DNA of 64,000 bases from Whitmania pigra (GCA_021613335.1 JAJTWR010000231.1:4675413-4739412), one strand, 5' to 3'. Positions 22,901 to 33,881 are shown, counted from the stretch's first letter. The notes: a model not told the origin generated them from the sequence alone. Made by a program: numbers and translations.

Positions 22901-25900
22901 AAGGATGCAACAAACACCCAATCAAAAAATTTCACCTGTATGAACAGAGGTATTCATTACTCACTCCCACGCTCCTTCTTCAGCACTAATGGCCAAATAC
23001 TTGCATCTCCTAAAGAAATAGCTGATTCATTCGATGCATAATTTTCAAACCATTGGTAATGAACTTGCCAAAAAATTACACAAAAAAATTTAGACATCCA
23101 AAAATATATAAAAAGTTCTCTCCCAAACTCAATATTCTTATCACCTGTGACATCAGAAGAAATTATCTCAATCTCCAAAACTATAAAAAGTTTCCATAGT
23201 ATTGACTGTGATGGCATCGATTCAACTACTATTGCAAGTGCTTCTGCGCCTCTGATAGCACATGTCCTGGCATCCCTAATTAATGAGAGCTGTATGGTGT
23301 GGTGAATAAAGAGAATAAACATCTCCCCTTCCATTACTAATTCACCATCTTTTCAATGACATCTCATTCATTCACTCATTTACTCTCTGTCCACAAATAA
23401 CAGACCATGGTCACAATTCAATGGTTTTTAAATATGGTTTTGGTGCAGAGAGGGGGATATTAATCAACCATTAAGCGGGCGTAATTTTGTTTTTTTTTAT
23501 ATTTATGTTTATTTCTTATTCTGTTCAATAAACATAATAAATTTTGGTTTGGTGATCAGTAATTGGATCCTTAAGCAATTTTTTGAACTGTTCACCAGTT
23601 GATCAATAACTTATCTGCATTATTCACTTCAAACAAGTCTACACTTTCTCAAATATGCCTAACATTATTTTAACAAACTTAACTTTACATTTTCTTGAAA
23701 AAATATCAGATTATTCATTTTAAACAGCTTTTTACATTTTCTCATATGTTATACAATTTTGCAAATTCTGACAAACCACATAAAATCATCCTGCAGGATT
23801 AAAGTTGGACTGCACTGAGCTAACTAAGGTTTAGCAGGGTAGGACTAAACATTAAATCATTCAATGATGTTTTATTGGACGGCATTACAATTTGAGTAAG
23901 TTTAACATACCTAGAAGGAGCCACACCAACAAGATTGGGGATTAACCCCTTAAAGAGAGCACCTGGTCCTTCATTGATAATGATATTCCTTTAAAGCAAT
24001 AATTTTTATCTGTGATTGAATTACGAAGAAGATGTTTCAATACATTGCAACAACGAAATAATTTTAATTACGTATATCTCTAAAAATACAAAATTGATAA
24101 TTTTATGCCTATTACATTGCAACAAATGCACTGGAACCGAAACGTATTTAATCAAATGTGAAACTAAGGTTAATTTTATCCCAAACCACAACATCAAGCA
24201 ACTAAGTTGCTTTCTTCTATGCGATGGGCAAGTCAAAATGTGCTTTGTCACAAACATGCTGGCATTATTTCTGGTGCCCTTGGAACGGAGTATTGTAATG
24301 CTACAGAAATTGTTGATCCAACTTAGAATCTTATTAGCTCCTACTTAATCACAAGCATTACTAGACTTTTGGCTTTGACAAATTAATGACAAAAATTGAG
24401 TCCTTAGCAGTTTGTCAAAAAATTAAGTATTATACTGTACAGTGAACAGACGAACCCGAGGCTGCACTTAAAAAGATTTACTATATATAAATAATATTAA
24501 CTAAACCAGGATAGACTTTCTGATTTCCTATTTTGTTAATTTCACAATAAGGAATGACAAACCTGAAACAAGCAAATATTCCCAGCCGATGTCTCATAAG
24601 TGCAGTGGTGTAATCGGCTCTTTCAGTAACAAGAGAACATGCAGGTCCACCAGAAGTAATGAAAATCCTACCAAATATTTCATACATCTTCACTCGCCTC
24701 AGCAAAGACGGTCTAAGTGGTGAATGAAAACTTTTATAATATTCAATGTGTTGAGGAATTTCATGGATTGGCAATCTATGATCAGTCAAAAGAGATTTTT
24801 TTGAAGATTGTAATCTTGTTTTCAGAACTTCTAGAGGGCAAGTCAAAACTGCCCCTGCTGTCCCTCCAGCTCTGTAACAGTAATTTTGTATTGTTTTAAC
24901 TGTGAGATTTATATAATGGATTTTAGGTTTTTCCATCTGGCTCTTTCAAATTTATTCATATAACATCATAAATATATGTAGGAACAGAATACAACAAGCA
25001 CAAAATTTCCAAGGTAAAGCGATGTTGTTGATTCTGCCATTAATTTGCGTAAATGTGCAAGTCCTGTCATTGGAATATGGCACTTGTAAGAATAATTCAA
25101 TTTGCCCATTTATCAGAAAAACTGCTTCATACATTTGTTCAAAGTTTCAATTACTTTATGATTCTATTAACATTTAATAACACTTCAACAGATCTGCAAA
25201 ATTTATCAAAAATTAAATTTGTTGGAAAAATCCCTTTGAGTTGTCCACAGGCATTTCAAAGATTAAGGATGGGGTAAAATTGGAAAAGAACTGCAGTTTT
25301 GTTATTTTCTCTAATGAAAAAACATTCATTTGGATAATCCAGATGGCTCAAACATTATTGGCTTGGTCAAAGATCGAGGAGATAAGAGATCATAAGGTTA
25401 CTAGGAGAGAAATGAAATCTGAAAGTTTTTAAGAGTCCTTCTTGATTGCCAGACATTTAATAATAAATATATAATAATATATATATAATATATTATATAT
25501 ATAATAAATATATAATAATATATAATATATTATTATAATAAAAATATATAATAATTTATAAATATAATTATAAATATTATAACATTTATTATAAATGTTA
25601 TTATTGTTACAATAATTATAATATTACAAATGTTATTATTATAATATTATAAATTATATAAATATAATATTATAATATTATAATTTTAATGATTGTTTCA
25701 AGTCATTTACTACAGTCCTTGGGTTTTCCCGGGCCAGGACTTGAGGACTTTAAAGACATTGTTAAGGTTTTTTTAATGTGTGCTGGTTTTTTCGGATGTC
25801 AATCTGGGCTCAATAAAATCTTTAAAAAAAATAGTAATAATAATAATAATAATAGTTAATAAGGTGCCACATGTGTACTGCCAAAGGTGCCTTGTTGTCC

Positions 25901-28085
25901 TGGTTTCATGATGTCCTGAAAAGGTGAGTCTTCAGATGGCATTTGAAGAGCATAAGAGATGATCAGTGTTGTAAAAATTACCTCATTTCGGTAATTAGTT
26001 ACAAGTAAAAGTAATAGCTCAAAAATCTACTCAAGTATAAGTAAGAGTATTGTCTCAAAATGTTACTCAAGTAAAAGTAAAAAGTTACAGCATCCAAAAG
26101 TTACTTTTAAGTAAGAATTACAAGTAACTTTGATGCCGCCATTATTGTGATCCTACATCATTCCGTATTATTTAAAAGGAATTGTTTCTATTAACGTTAA
26201 AACAATTATTGATATTAACAGTCATTAAGTAATAACATTTGAACTAATGCATTCTTTTGGTGTTTTTATTATTGATTACAATCACAAACATTTGTTAATT
26301 TTTAACATAACTAAGTCCTCGAATAGTTCGTCACTCATTATGGTCCTTCGGGTGTTCATACCAGCATAGCTGAATAAATAATGTTCATGTAATCTGATCA
26401 GTCTTGAAGATACTGCATCAGAATATCAGTTGACCTTGTGCAATTGAAGAAACTGTCAGCATCAGACGAATGACAGAATTTGGTGGAAAGTGAATTCCAT
26501 GTCCTGGGTACACAGACGTGGAACAACCAGTCCCCTGCCTAACTGTCCAGGAATCTAGAAACAAAGAGTCCTGTTGCTGGAGGACTGGAGGGAAACCACT
26601 CTGGGGACAGTTGATGTGTTTCTCAAAAGTTCGCTAAGGTATTGAGGAGTGCTGCCTGTGATAGCCTTATAGACTAGAAGCAGGATTTTGAAAGTGATTC
26701 TATCTGGAATTTCCAGCCTGTTGAGGTTTCTCAGGAGAGCAGTTATGTGATCTTCCACTACAAATGAGCCTTGTTGCCATATTCATGACTGCTTGAAGAG
26801 TGTGGAGAGACTGGCAACTGGCATTAGCAGGAATCAAATTTCTGTAATCAAGCTTTGAGAGGATGGCCAAGATTTTCTGTATACATATCAGAATATGTAT
26901 TACAAATCTAACTCTGGCTCTCTAAGTTGTGATCTATATTTTAAAATAGTTGTTGTATTTTTAACTGGGTTGTTAGATTTGTAATCGCCTTTTTCGTACT
27001 CCATTAGTCGCAAATCTTCTAATTTCGCCCAAGTTGTTTTGATTTTATCGGAAGCTTTTTCGACCCCGTCCCTGGGGATTAAAAATACATGTTACACATA
27101 TTCTGATAGATATTTTTCAGGAGAATTCAAATATGTAAGTGACTTGACTAGCGCACACAGGGATCTACCCTAAAAAAATCTTCAAAGTTTTCAAGCATTA
27201 ATTAAAAATAGTTCCCGATTTTTTAATTTTTTTTGAATGCTCGTCCCTGGCACTTTGATCCTTTATCTATTTTTTAAAACAATCAGCAAATTTTTAGCTC
27301 TAGTGGTTGATTTTTAATCGATTTTACAAAATACCCCTGAAAAGGGGCTAGAATAGGGGCAGTTATCACACTCGTTAAAAATCTTATCCACATTTGAACA
27401 ACATTGCCAATTGTCTAAACTAAAAACTCCACTTTCACAAGAATTGCTTTGAATTAGAATTGGGAGATGGTATACAAGTTTTATTTTGAGTTAGTCAGCA
27501 TTGGGCTCTCATTAACTTCAGCAAAACTTTATAGAAAAAAGGCCAGCTATAGGAAACATTCTGCCAACTCATAGATTATTTTGTGCTTAGGTATCAATTC
27601 CAGATTAAGAAAATAAAGCATACATAAAGTTCAATGTGACACCAAAACATTTGAACCTGGTTGAAAAAGTAGCCATGTTACAACTAAAAATGGATTTAAA
27701 TCTGAAATAGCTGAAGAAAGAGAGAATCCAAACCATTCAGACTGAGCAAAGACAAGGCTACAACACCAACCACTTTTGGCAAATTTATCTAAAATGTCTT
27801 GATGACATATGAGTTATCTTTATAAATGCTAAGAAGAGGAAGTCCATTCAGTCTCATTCCACTTGCTGAGTTTCCAGCAAATACTCTTTTTAATGAGGAG
27901 AAAGATCTTTCAGCAGTTGCAGTTGAAATAATTAATTAAATTTAATTATCTACATAATAAACAATCTTATGTTTATGAAGATGTAATTCCACACCATGAA
28001 AATCAAAGTATGTCTTAGATGAAACAGAAATAAAAACTTAGCATACTTACGCTCCTGCAATAAAATGCACTGTGTTACCATCCAT
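16915..28085 (-). CDS. SLC25A36: Mitochondrial pyrimidine-nucleotide carrier, SLC25A33/A36 type, seven coding exons
   Basis: Exons in transcript order: 28085-28051, 24871-24563, 23988-23911, 18948-18842, 17962-17899, 17809-17493, 17147-16915. All junctions are GT/AG and the phases close exactly into 380 codons plus TGA. The start is [12 protein letters not shown]. The three carrier repeats each show the signature: [20 protein letters not shown] and, split across the last intron, [32 protein letters not shown] and [16 protein letters not shown] are diagnostic of the SLC25A33/A36 branch. The family exchanges pyrimidine nucleotides across the inner mitochondrial membrane. It is longer than the vertebrate protein (about 310 aa): exon 2 and the Ser/Asn/Glu-rich loop before repeat 3 carry extra residues. 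Introns hold LINE and other repeat relics. The donor after exon 4 (GTTTGTG) is weak but consistent. Confidence 0.93.
18385..18725 (+). repeat. Dispersed repeat R3, copy 2
   Basis: Matches 9980-10260 in the same orientation (GCAGGAGAATAAAGACAG, TTGTGAACTAGATGGGCTGA, GATGGCTGAGGCTACATGTCTGCAAC). Lies in the intron between exons 5 and 4 of SLC25A36. Confidence 0.6.
18949..22100. other. SLC25A36 intron, mostly unidentified
   Basis: Frames such as 20411-20659 (minus) and 19240-19473 (plus) have no recognised motif and are probably decayed repeats. No splice-supported exon of SLC25A36 is needed here, because the flanking exons join in phase. Confidence 0.4.
22110..23335 (+). mobile_element. Decayed non-LTR retrotransposon (CR1/jockey-like) in SLC25A36 intron
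   Basis: Frames at 22110-22488 show a nucleic-acid-binding ORF1-like pattern ([18 protein letters not shown], then [21 protein letters not shown]). Frames at 22930-23300 show the start of a reverse transcriptase domain ([27 protein letters not shown]-like, then [34 protein letters not shown]). Stops and frameshifts interrupt it, and endonuclease and the YxDD region are not seen. Plus orientation, opposite to the host gene. Confidence 0.75.
25455..25700. repeat. AT-only low-complexity repeat
   Basis: About 245 bp almost entirely A and T, built from TATAATATAT / TATTATAATA units, in the first intron of SLC25A36. It could form hairpins or cruciforms. No coding content. Confidence 0.8.
25966..26140 (+). 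mobile_element. hAT terminus (GTAAAAGTAA-rich subterminal repeats)
   Basis: CAGTGTTGTAAAAATTACC is followed by many AAGTAAAAGTAA / TTACTCAAGTA motifs. This organisation is typical of Tol2/Ac-like hAT ends. A matching right end with a TSD was not found. Confidence 0.5.
26480..26800 (-). mobile_element. CR1-like non-LTR retrotransposon fragment (end of ORF2)
   Basis: Minus-strand [29 protein letters not shown] followed by RTxxLQSSSNR-like residues is the highly characteristic C-terminal segment of CR1/L2-type reverse transcriptases. Only this tail remains, inside the first intron of SLC25A36. Confidence 0.8.
26801..28050. other. SLC25A36 first intron, unidentified
   Basis: No conserved coding motif or clear repeat relation was noticed, apart from AT richness. 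Confidence 0.35.
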
Positions 28086-28534
28086 GAGGTCTTTTGACGT
28101 CAATGTTTACAATATCCTCCACAATTAAAAATAGGTCGATGAAATTATAGAATATTAGGCCTTGTAACAAACTAAGTAGTCTGTAGAGTGAAAGACTTTA
28201 AGTAAAATATCTAAAGCTGTGAATTAGCGCGAAACAGTTTTCCACCGAAACAATTTTCTCAGTGATCCCTGTCCTCAGAACTTTGTGTATAGGCAGCAAC
28301 CTTCAACTTCCCACACGTGAGACTAGTGTGATCGGCAAGTGAGGCATCACGTGATGCAATCAAATATTTGGAAAACCATGTAAGCTGCCGCACTTAGTAT
28401 TCATGAGATATCATAACAAAATAAGCCCCGCAAAAGTACGAATTATTAATTTTGATTAAAAATATAAACCCTGCTAACCCTACCCTAAACCAGTTGCTCG
28501 TTAAGGCAATTATAAAGAAAACAAGGAGCAAAAG

Positions 28535-28660
28535 CAAAGGCTTAATCCCACCTTCATCGACGTGAATAAAGTATTTGATTTGGTTTCTCATCAAACAATT
28601 GTTGGAGCAGCCCACAGACTCGGAACTCCGTCATTCATGCTGAAATACATTTCAGAGGCC
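28535..28660 (+). mobile_element. Reverse transcriptase fragment of an R2/NeSL-like LINE
   Basis: The frame reads FIDVNKVFDLVSHQTIVGAA then HRLGTPSFMLKYI. The (L/F)(I/L)D(V)xKxFDxVSHxxI pattern, with the first RT catalytic Asp, followed by LGxP, is typical of R2-type elements. A fragment of about 40 codons with no continuation. Confidence 0.65.
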
Positions 28661-28794
28661 CCTCTTAACTTCTGGATAAGGTATATTTAGCGAAAGTGTA
28701 TCCAAAGTATTTCCAATCGAAAGTATCAATGCTCATAAATGCTCGTCTCTGAGGGCGGAAGAATAATCCAAAGATTGTCAGCGAAGCACGGTAA

Positions 28795-28945
28795 ATTCAC
28801 CGCTGGAATATTCATCTCCGGAAAAGTCATCCCTGGAAAATTCATCTCTGGAAAATTCATCTCAGGAAAATTCATCTCAGGAAAATTCATCACCCGGAAA
28901 ATTCTTCGCCAGAAAATTCATTTCCGAAAATTTCATCGCCCAAAA
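28795..28945 (+). repeat. 15-bp tandem repeat (GGAAAATTCATCTCA)
   Basis: About nine to ten imperfect units of 15 bp. Because the period is a multiple of three, one frame reads as iterated GKFIS within a 70-codon ORF (28739-28951). No evidence supports translation. Confidence 0.75.
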
Positions 28946-29015
28946 ATTTGAGAATGCACTTACATTTATGTAGATGACAGCCCCCTTTAAGATAAAGTTT
29001 ACAAAGAAATTGCGT

Positions 29016-29190
29016 TGTAGTGTAACTGTATATACAAAGACAATCAGAAGAATAAATGTTGAACAGATGAATTGTTGACTCGAGTTGAGGAGGAATAATA
29101 TCGCGTTAAGTTCATGAAATGTAAACAAACATGGCGCGCGGAGCTCGCGTCTCTAATTATGCAAGTGGGACAAAGTTCCTGTATCCAACA
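29016..29190 (-). repeat. Gypsy-1 3' LTR
   Basis: 175 bp, nearly identical to 33707-33881 with only a few substitutions. Preceded in transcript orientation by a purine-rich tract (29191-29205, TGGTGGGGGAGTAT on the minus strand) that serves as the polypurine primer. Confidence 0.93.
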
Positions 29191-29228
29191 ATACTCCCCC
29201 ACCAGAGAGCAAGCTGGCGAACGAAAAG

Positions 29229-29950
29229 TCAGGGCTCGTAGTCCTCGAGTTTCTTGGGCCAGTGAACTCTTCGTCCGGAGCGTGTTTGAGGTTGAGCCAG
29301 TGGTGTTGCTGGGTTGATAGCTGGGGATGGGTTGGCTATGGGCGGAACTGAAGTCTGGGGCAGAATTGCTGGTTTCAACCTGTCGATGGACACTGTTTCA
29401 TTCCGGCCATTCTTGCTGACGACGAAGTATTTCCGATGGCGCTCTTGGACGTCAAAGTGACCGTCGTACAGTGGATGCAGCGGTGGTTTGTGGGAATCGA
29501 TACGGATGAGTACCTGTGGTGTCAAAGCCAGGTCTTTAGGAATGTAAGAGGGTTGCTGCCGTTGTCTTGGTTGTTGCGGCCTGAGACCCTGCATTTGCTC
29601 CCTCAGACGATCCACGAAACCTGACTGTCCAATCGGAGGGTTGGAGTCGCTTGCTGGTGAAAACTCTCCTGGTAATCTCAACGCCGTCCCGTAGACCAAC
29701 TCGGCTGAAGAGCATTGAAGGTCTTCTTTGACGGTTGCCCGGATCCCCAGAAGAGCCATGGGTAGGAGATCCGTCCAGGTGTTGGTGGCGTTCTGTGCGA
29801 TGAGTGCTGCCTTGAGTTGACGGTGGAAACGTTCCACCATTCCGTTAGCAGCAGGATGGTAGGCCGTTGTTTTTACGTGGCGGATGCCTAACAACTTGCT
29901 CCACTGATGTAACTGGTGAGGAAATGTAGATGTGAGGAAAATTGGCTACC
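29229..29950 (-). pseudogene. Gypsy-1 integrase C-terminal half and tail
   Basis: The frame begins MLGIRHVKTTAYHPAANGMV and continues ERFHRQLKAAL, which contains the third catalytic Glu of the D,D-35-E integrase core. It is followed by the chromodomain-less C-terminal region and a Pro-rich tail. The open frame of 221 codons is separated from the rest of integrase by hAT-D. Confidence 0.85.
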
Positions 29951-29956
29951 CCTGTC

Positions 29957-30761
29957 CAGCGATGGGCTTTATCTACTTCAAAAGTAGTTAACTACAGTAC
30001 TACTACTTTCATTTATAAAAAAAGTAGTTAGTAACTATTTTTAACTACTTTTTAAATAAGTAGTTAGTAACTACTCCTTAGCTACTTGCATAGTAGTTAA
30101 CTACTTTTCCATTGACATTTGATAAAATTAATTTTCTGGACTATTGAACAAGATATAATTATTAGCATATTTATTTACACTAGTGTAACATTTTCAACAA
30201 AATTTTATTATCCAAATTGATCAAAAACAGAAGTATTCAGTGGATGTTTCAGTCGATCTCTTAAAAAAATCATCATGTCAACATGATTATCTTATAATTT
30301 ACATCGTCTGTTACATAAAACCTGCCCTGCTACACTAAAAAGTCTTTCAACTGCTGCCGAACTTGGTAATGTTGAATTAAGCTTGATGAATGCAGCACAA
30401 ACAGTTGGATAATTAAGTAGAGTTTGTACATTTCTTGCGGAGTTTGATAAATAATCATTAAGCTGTTCAGCTAACACATTATCACAAGAGTTTGGTACAC
30501 TTTCCACATAGTCATATAAATCATCATATTCACTGTTCTGAGCCGCATTGCATTGTCCGCAGATTGTTAACGATGTAGGTCTTTTGGAAAAAAATTATTT
30601 TTCTTCATTTTATTTTAAATTTTTTTTTAAAAGTAGTTAAAAAGTAGTTAACTATTTGTAGTTAATAATAGTTAACTACTCTTAAAAAAGTAGTTAAAAA
30701 ACGTTTAAAGTAGTTATTAACTAGTAGTTAACTATTTATAGTTAGTAACTACCCATCACTG
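29957..30761 (-). mobile_element. hAT-D: 805-bp hAT element inserted in Gypsy-1 integrase
   Basis: The ends CAGCGATGGGC and CCCATCACTG are inverted repeats, and the exact 8-bp duplication CCCCTGTC flanks them (29949-29956, 30762-30769). The uninterrupted integrase sequence in Gypsy-2 (61650-61670) confirms the empty site. The subtermini are dense arrays of GTAGTTAACTAC-like palindromes. A minus-strand fragment at 30292-30507 contains LNSTLPSSAAVERLFSVAGQ, the hAT dimerisation motif. Confidence 0.95.
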
Positions 30762-30769
30762 CCCCTGTC

Positions 30770-31523
30770 AGTGGTGATGGTTTCCGGCACCCCAAAGTTG
30801 GAAATCCATGAGAGCATGAATCTCTTGATGATGGCTTCCGTTGAGGTGTCGCTCAGGGGTATAGCCATGGGTCATCTTGTGAATCGATCCACGCATGTGA
30901 AGATGTGTGTGTGTCCCTCCGATGACGGAAGTGGTCCCACCAGGTCCAGATGGATATGTTGGAAGCGGCAGCTTGGCAGAGGGAATGTTGCTGGTGACGT
31001 CGTAGTGTGTCGGTGGATCTTGCTCTTCCAGCACGCCAGACACTCTCGGCACCACGCTCTGATATCCTTGTCCATGTTCGGCCAGACGAAACGTTGCCTC
31101 ACCAGTTTTGACGTTGCACGGGCACCTGGGTGTGATAAAGAGTATAAGCTCAGAAATACCTTGTGACGCAGCTTCTCTGGGACGAGCGGTCTGTGCACTC
31201 CTGTTGAGACGTCGACGATGATGTTGCCGTTGCTGGATGGTAGTGGGACCTCAATGATCTCCAGGGATGGCATGTCGGTCTGGAGCTGGGTCTCTGCAGC
31301 TTGGTGTGCGGCTATCTCTTGTAGATCGATGGTTGTGACGGCGTTGACGTCGGTGCACGACAAGGCATCTGCCACGACATTCTGGTCTCCTTTGATGTGC
31401 CTTCTTGGAGAAAAACGCCACCGGTGTAGTGAGGCCACCTTGCACCTGTTCCAGGACCGCTCCAGCTGCATCGTCAGAAGCGTCTGTGGAGAGTTGTAGG
31501 TGGCTGTTCTTGTCTATCAGCAT
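30770..31523 (-). pseudogene. Gypsy-1 partial RNase H and integrase N-terminal half
   Basis: LSTDASDDAAGAVLEQ (RNase H start with catalytic Asp) is followed after a deletion by HIKGDQNVVADALSCTDVN (end of RNase H). Next come the integrase zinc-binding region (LSHPGARATSKLVRQRFVWP, CRECLAC) and the first catalytic Asp in HLDLVGPLPSS, then CVDRFTRW. The two RNase H parts lie in overlapping different frames, so the enzyme is disrupted. Confidence 0.85.
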
Positions 31524-32964
31524 CTTTGATTTTCTGGAATGCTTGCAATTGGACAGGGTTCAGGGACACTGCTGCCTTGCTCTTCGAGTTCTGCTTGTTG
31601 AACATGCTGGTCAAAGGAGCGAGCATGTTGGTGCAGTGTGGGATGAACCTCCTGTAAGAAGTTCACCAGACCCACGAACCGTCGGAGTTGTGTAAGCGTC
31701 TCCGGTTGCTTGTACTCTGTGATGGCCTTGACATTGTCCGGAAGTGGTTGTATGCCGTCTGAACTCACAGAATGACCGCAAATTCACACTTGTCCATGTT
31801 CATCGTGAGATGAAAATCGGCGAACCTCTTCAGCACTTGCTCCAGATGTCCGAGATGCTCCTTCATTGACGAGCTGGCAATTAGAACGTCATCGATATAG
31901 ACAAATGCAAAATCTAGACCTCGGAGTATCTCGTACATAAAGCGATAGAAAGACTGGGCTGCGTTCATGAGTCCTAACGGTAGACGGATGAATTCGTACA
32001 GGCCGAACGGTGTAGTGATGGCGGTCTTGGGTATGTCCTCCTCCGCGACGGAAATGTGGTAGTAGGCTCTGACGAGATCGATTCTTGAGAAGATCTGTGC
32101 TTTGGTCAAACCGTTGGTGAAGCCATGTAAATGCGGAATGGGGTATCTGTCCTGAAACGTCAGTGCATTCAGTTCTCTGTAATCTCCGCATGGCCTCCGG
32201 TCTCCTGAAGATTTTGGAACCATGTGTAGAGGTGACGACCATAGGCTGGAAGAGGGGCGGATGATTCCCAACTGGAGCATGTGCTCGAACTCAGCCTTGG
32301 CGATCTCGAACTTGTCGGGGTGAAGTCGGCGTGGCTTGGAGAAAACAGGTGGGCTGTCTGTGACAATGTGGTGCTTGACCCGATGAGTGACGTTGTCGTT
32401 GAAGTCAGATGGCCTGCCAAGTGACGGAAACTTGCTCAGAAGCACAGTGATGAGGTTGTTCGTTGCTCGCGCCAGGTGGATGTGGGTTGGAGGTGCTGCG
32501 CTGATGGATCCAATGACCGATAAAGTTGTCTGGTTGTCGATGAGCTTCTTGTTGAACATATCGACGTTCAAGTTGAAATGACCCAGGAAATCTGCTCCAA
32601 TGATTGGCGACTGCACATCGGCGACAACGAAAATCCACTGGAAATTGCGCCTCAAACCCAAATCTAACGACAGGGATTTTTGACCGTACGTCCTAATCGT
32701 CGTGCCATTGGCAGCCTGCAGGGTGAAGGGTGATGTCTTGAGTGAGTGCTGGGGAGGCGGAGGGATGACGCCGACCTCCGACCCGGTGTCGACAAGAAAC
32801 TTCAGGCCGCTGGAAACGTCATCGATGAGGAACAGGCGACTTTCATGATGTTGGCCAGAGGCAGCCGTCGCAGCTACTGCCCGGCCCTGGAGTTTGATGA
32901 CTGGAAGGAGCAGGGCTTTTGGCAGCGTTGGGCCTTCTCCCGGTATGTGGCGTGGTACAAGCAC
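31517..32964 (-). pseudogene. Gypsy-1 pol: protease and reverse transcriptase
   Basis: The 399-codon frame 31765-32964 carries the aspartic protease motif [12 protein letters not shown] (residues about 58-69) and reverse transcriptase with [12 protein letters not shown] and the [11 protein letters not shown] catalytic box. A shifted frame 31517-31768 continues the thumb region (LTQLRRFVGLVNFL). Pol starts in the -1 frame relative to the end of gag, with about 90 nt of overlap. The frameshift near 31765 shows decay. Confidence 0.9.
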
Positions 32965-33676
32965 GTGCCCGGTGTGTTGCTGCGCCTTGCTTGGGATCTG
33001 CTCCTGCTGCGGGGTCGTGTGTGTCGCCTAGGCTCCTCTCTGGTGGTCTCCAGCCTGTCGGTGATCAGCTGAAGCTTGAGGCTGATGTCTTCCATGGTGG
33101 TCTGTCCTTGCAGGGGAGCCGTCACTACCCGTGAGACTGTGGGTCCGTGTACGCGTCCATGACTTGGTCCGCCAGGATGGACTGTTCCAGGAGGCTTTTG
33201 TCGTGGGCGGTCGCCAGCATGGACCGGACGTGAGGTGGCAGCTTATCAACCCACAGCTGCCGGAGGATGGCTTCGTCCATCGAATTGTCGCCCAGCAGCG
33301 TCTTCATGTGTCGAAGGAGTTGGCTGGGTAACCGACCTTCCAGGTGTACTGCGCTGAAAAGGCTCCTCAGCCTTGTCTGTTGAGATTGTCCGCAGCGCTG
33401 CAGGATGGCCTTCTTGAAACCGGTGTACGGCCTCTCGCTTGGAACCTCGTAGATGAGGTCCTGGACCTGCTCCGCTACGTGGAAGGAAAGATTGTGTACC
33501 ACGTGTGCGTATCGATGAGTCTCGTCCTTCAGGCGTTGTATGTGAAACAACGCCTCGATGTTGGCGAACCACAGTCTCCGGTTCGATGTGAAAAACGGCG
33601 GCAACTGCATGCTGACTGCTGTCACACGTGGCAGAGCTCCGGCCTCCTCTGACGTCAGGTTGATTAGATCTTCCAT
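32874..33676 (-). pseudogene. Gypsy-1 gag
   Basis: Begins MEDLINLTSEEAGALPRVTA; the capsid-like part includes LPPFFTSNRRLWFANIEALF and LRHMKTLLGDNS...LPPHVRSML. The frame stops at 33125 and continues in another frame to 32874 with an Arg/Ser-rich stretch and the knuckle-like [14 protein letters not shown]...PC. Gypsy-2 is open across the equivalent junction, so this copy has a frameshift there. Confidence 0.85.
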
Positions 33677-33685
33677 ATCTCTTCT

Positions 33686-33703
33686 ATCACGTCGGGGTCA
33701 CCA
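33686..33703 (-). other. Gypsy-1 primer binding site, tRNA-Trp
   Basis: TGGTGACCCCGACGTGAT lies three bases inside the 5' LTR. It is complementary to the 3' end of animal tRNA-Trp plus CCA. The same 18 nt occur at 59922-59939 in Gypsy-2. Confidence 0.85.
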
Positions 33704-33706
33704 ATT

Positions 33707-33881
33707 TGTAGTGTAACTGTATATACAAAGACAATCAGAAGAATAAATGTTGAACAGATGAATTGTTGACTCGAGTTGAGAAGGAATAATATCGCGTTAA
33801 GTTCATGAAACGTAAACAAACATGGCGCGCGGAGCTCGCGTCTCTAATTATGCAAGTGGGACAAAGTTCCTGTGTCCAACA
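33707..33881 (-). repeat. Gypsy-1 5' LTR
   Basis: 175 bp, the partner of 29016-29190. The outer flank GCGT (33882-33885) matches 29012-29015. Confidence 0.93.

Larger units (their letters stand above)
29016..33881 (-). mobile_element. Gypsy-1: Ty3/Gypsy LTR retrotransposon, two 175-bp LTRs, 4-bp TSD
   Basis: LTRs 29016-29190 and 33707-33881 are nearly identical, begin TGTTGG and end CTACA in transcript orientation, and are flanked by the 4-bp duplication GCGT. Primer site, gag, protease, reverse transcriptase, partial RNase H and integrase follow in the usual Gypsy order. The copy is decayed: a frameshift ends gag at 33125, pol is frameshifted near 31765, part of RNase H is deleted near 31405-31470, and an 805-bp hAT sits in integrase. 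A second copy starts at 59744. No env-like ORF. Confidence 0.95.

Noticed and set aside
24481..24562. Extension of SLC25A36 exon 2 into the following open frame
   Set aside because: A GT donor at 24561-24562 joins in phase to the conserved exon at 23988-23911; the extension lacks carrier motifs.
25455..25700. Possible replication origin or centromeric satellite
   Set aside because: It is short AT-only low-complexity DNA without a regular long unit; nothing supports a specific role.
28795..28945. Possible CRISPR array
   Set aside because: The 15-bp units are contiguous with no spacers, and the DNA is animal nuclear DNA.
29114..29317. Plus-strand ORF over the Gypsy-1 3' LTR, and other plus-strand ORFs across 29.4-33.6 kb
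   Set aside because: They are antisense to the minus-strand retrotransposon and have no homology of their own.
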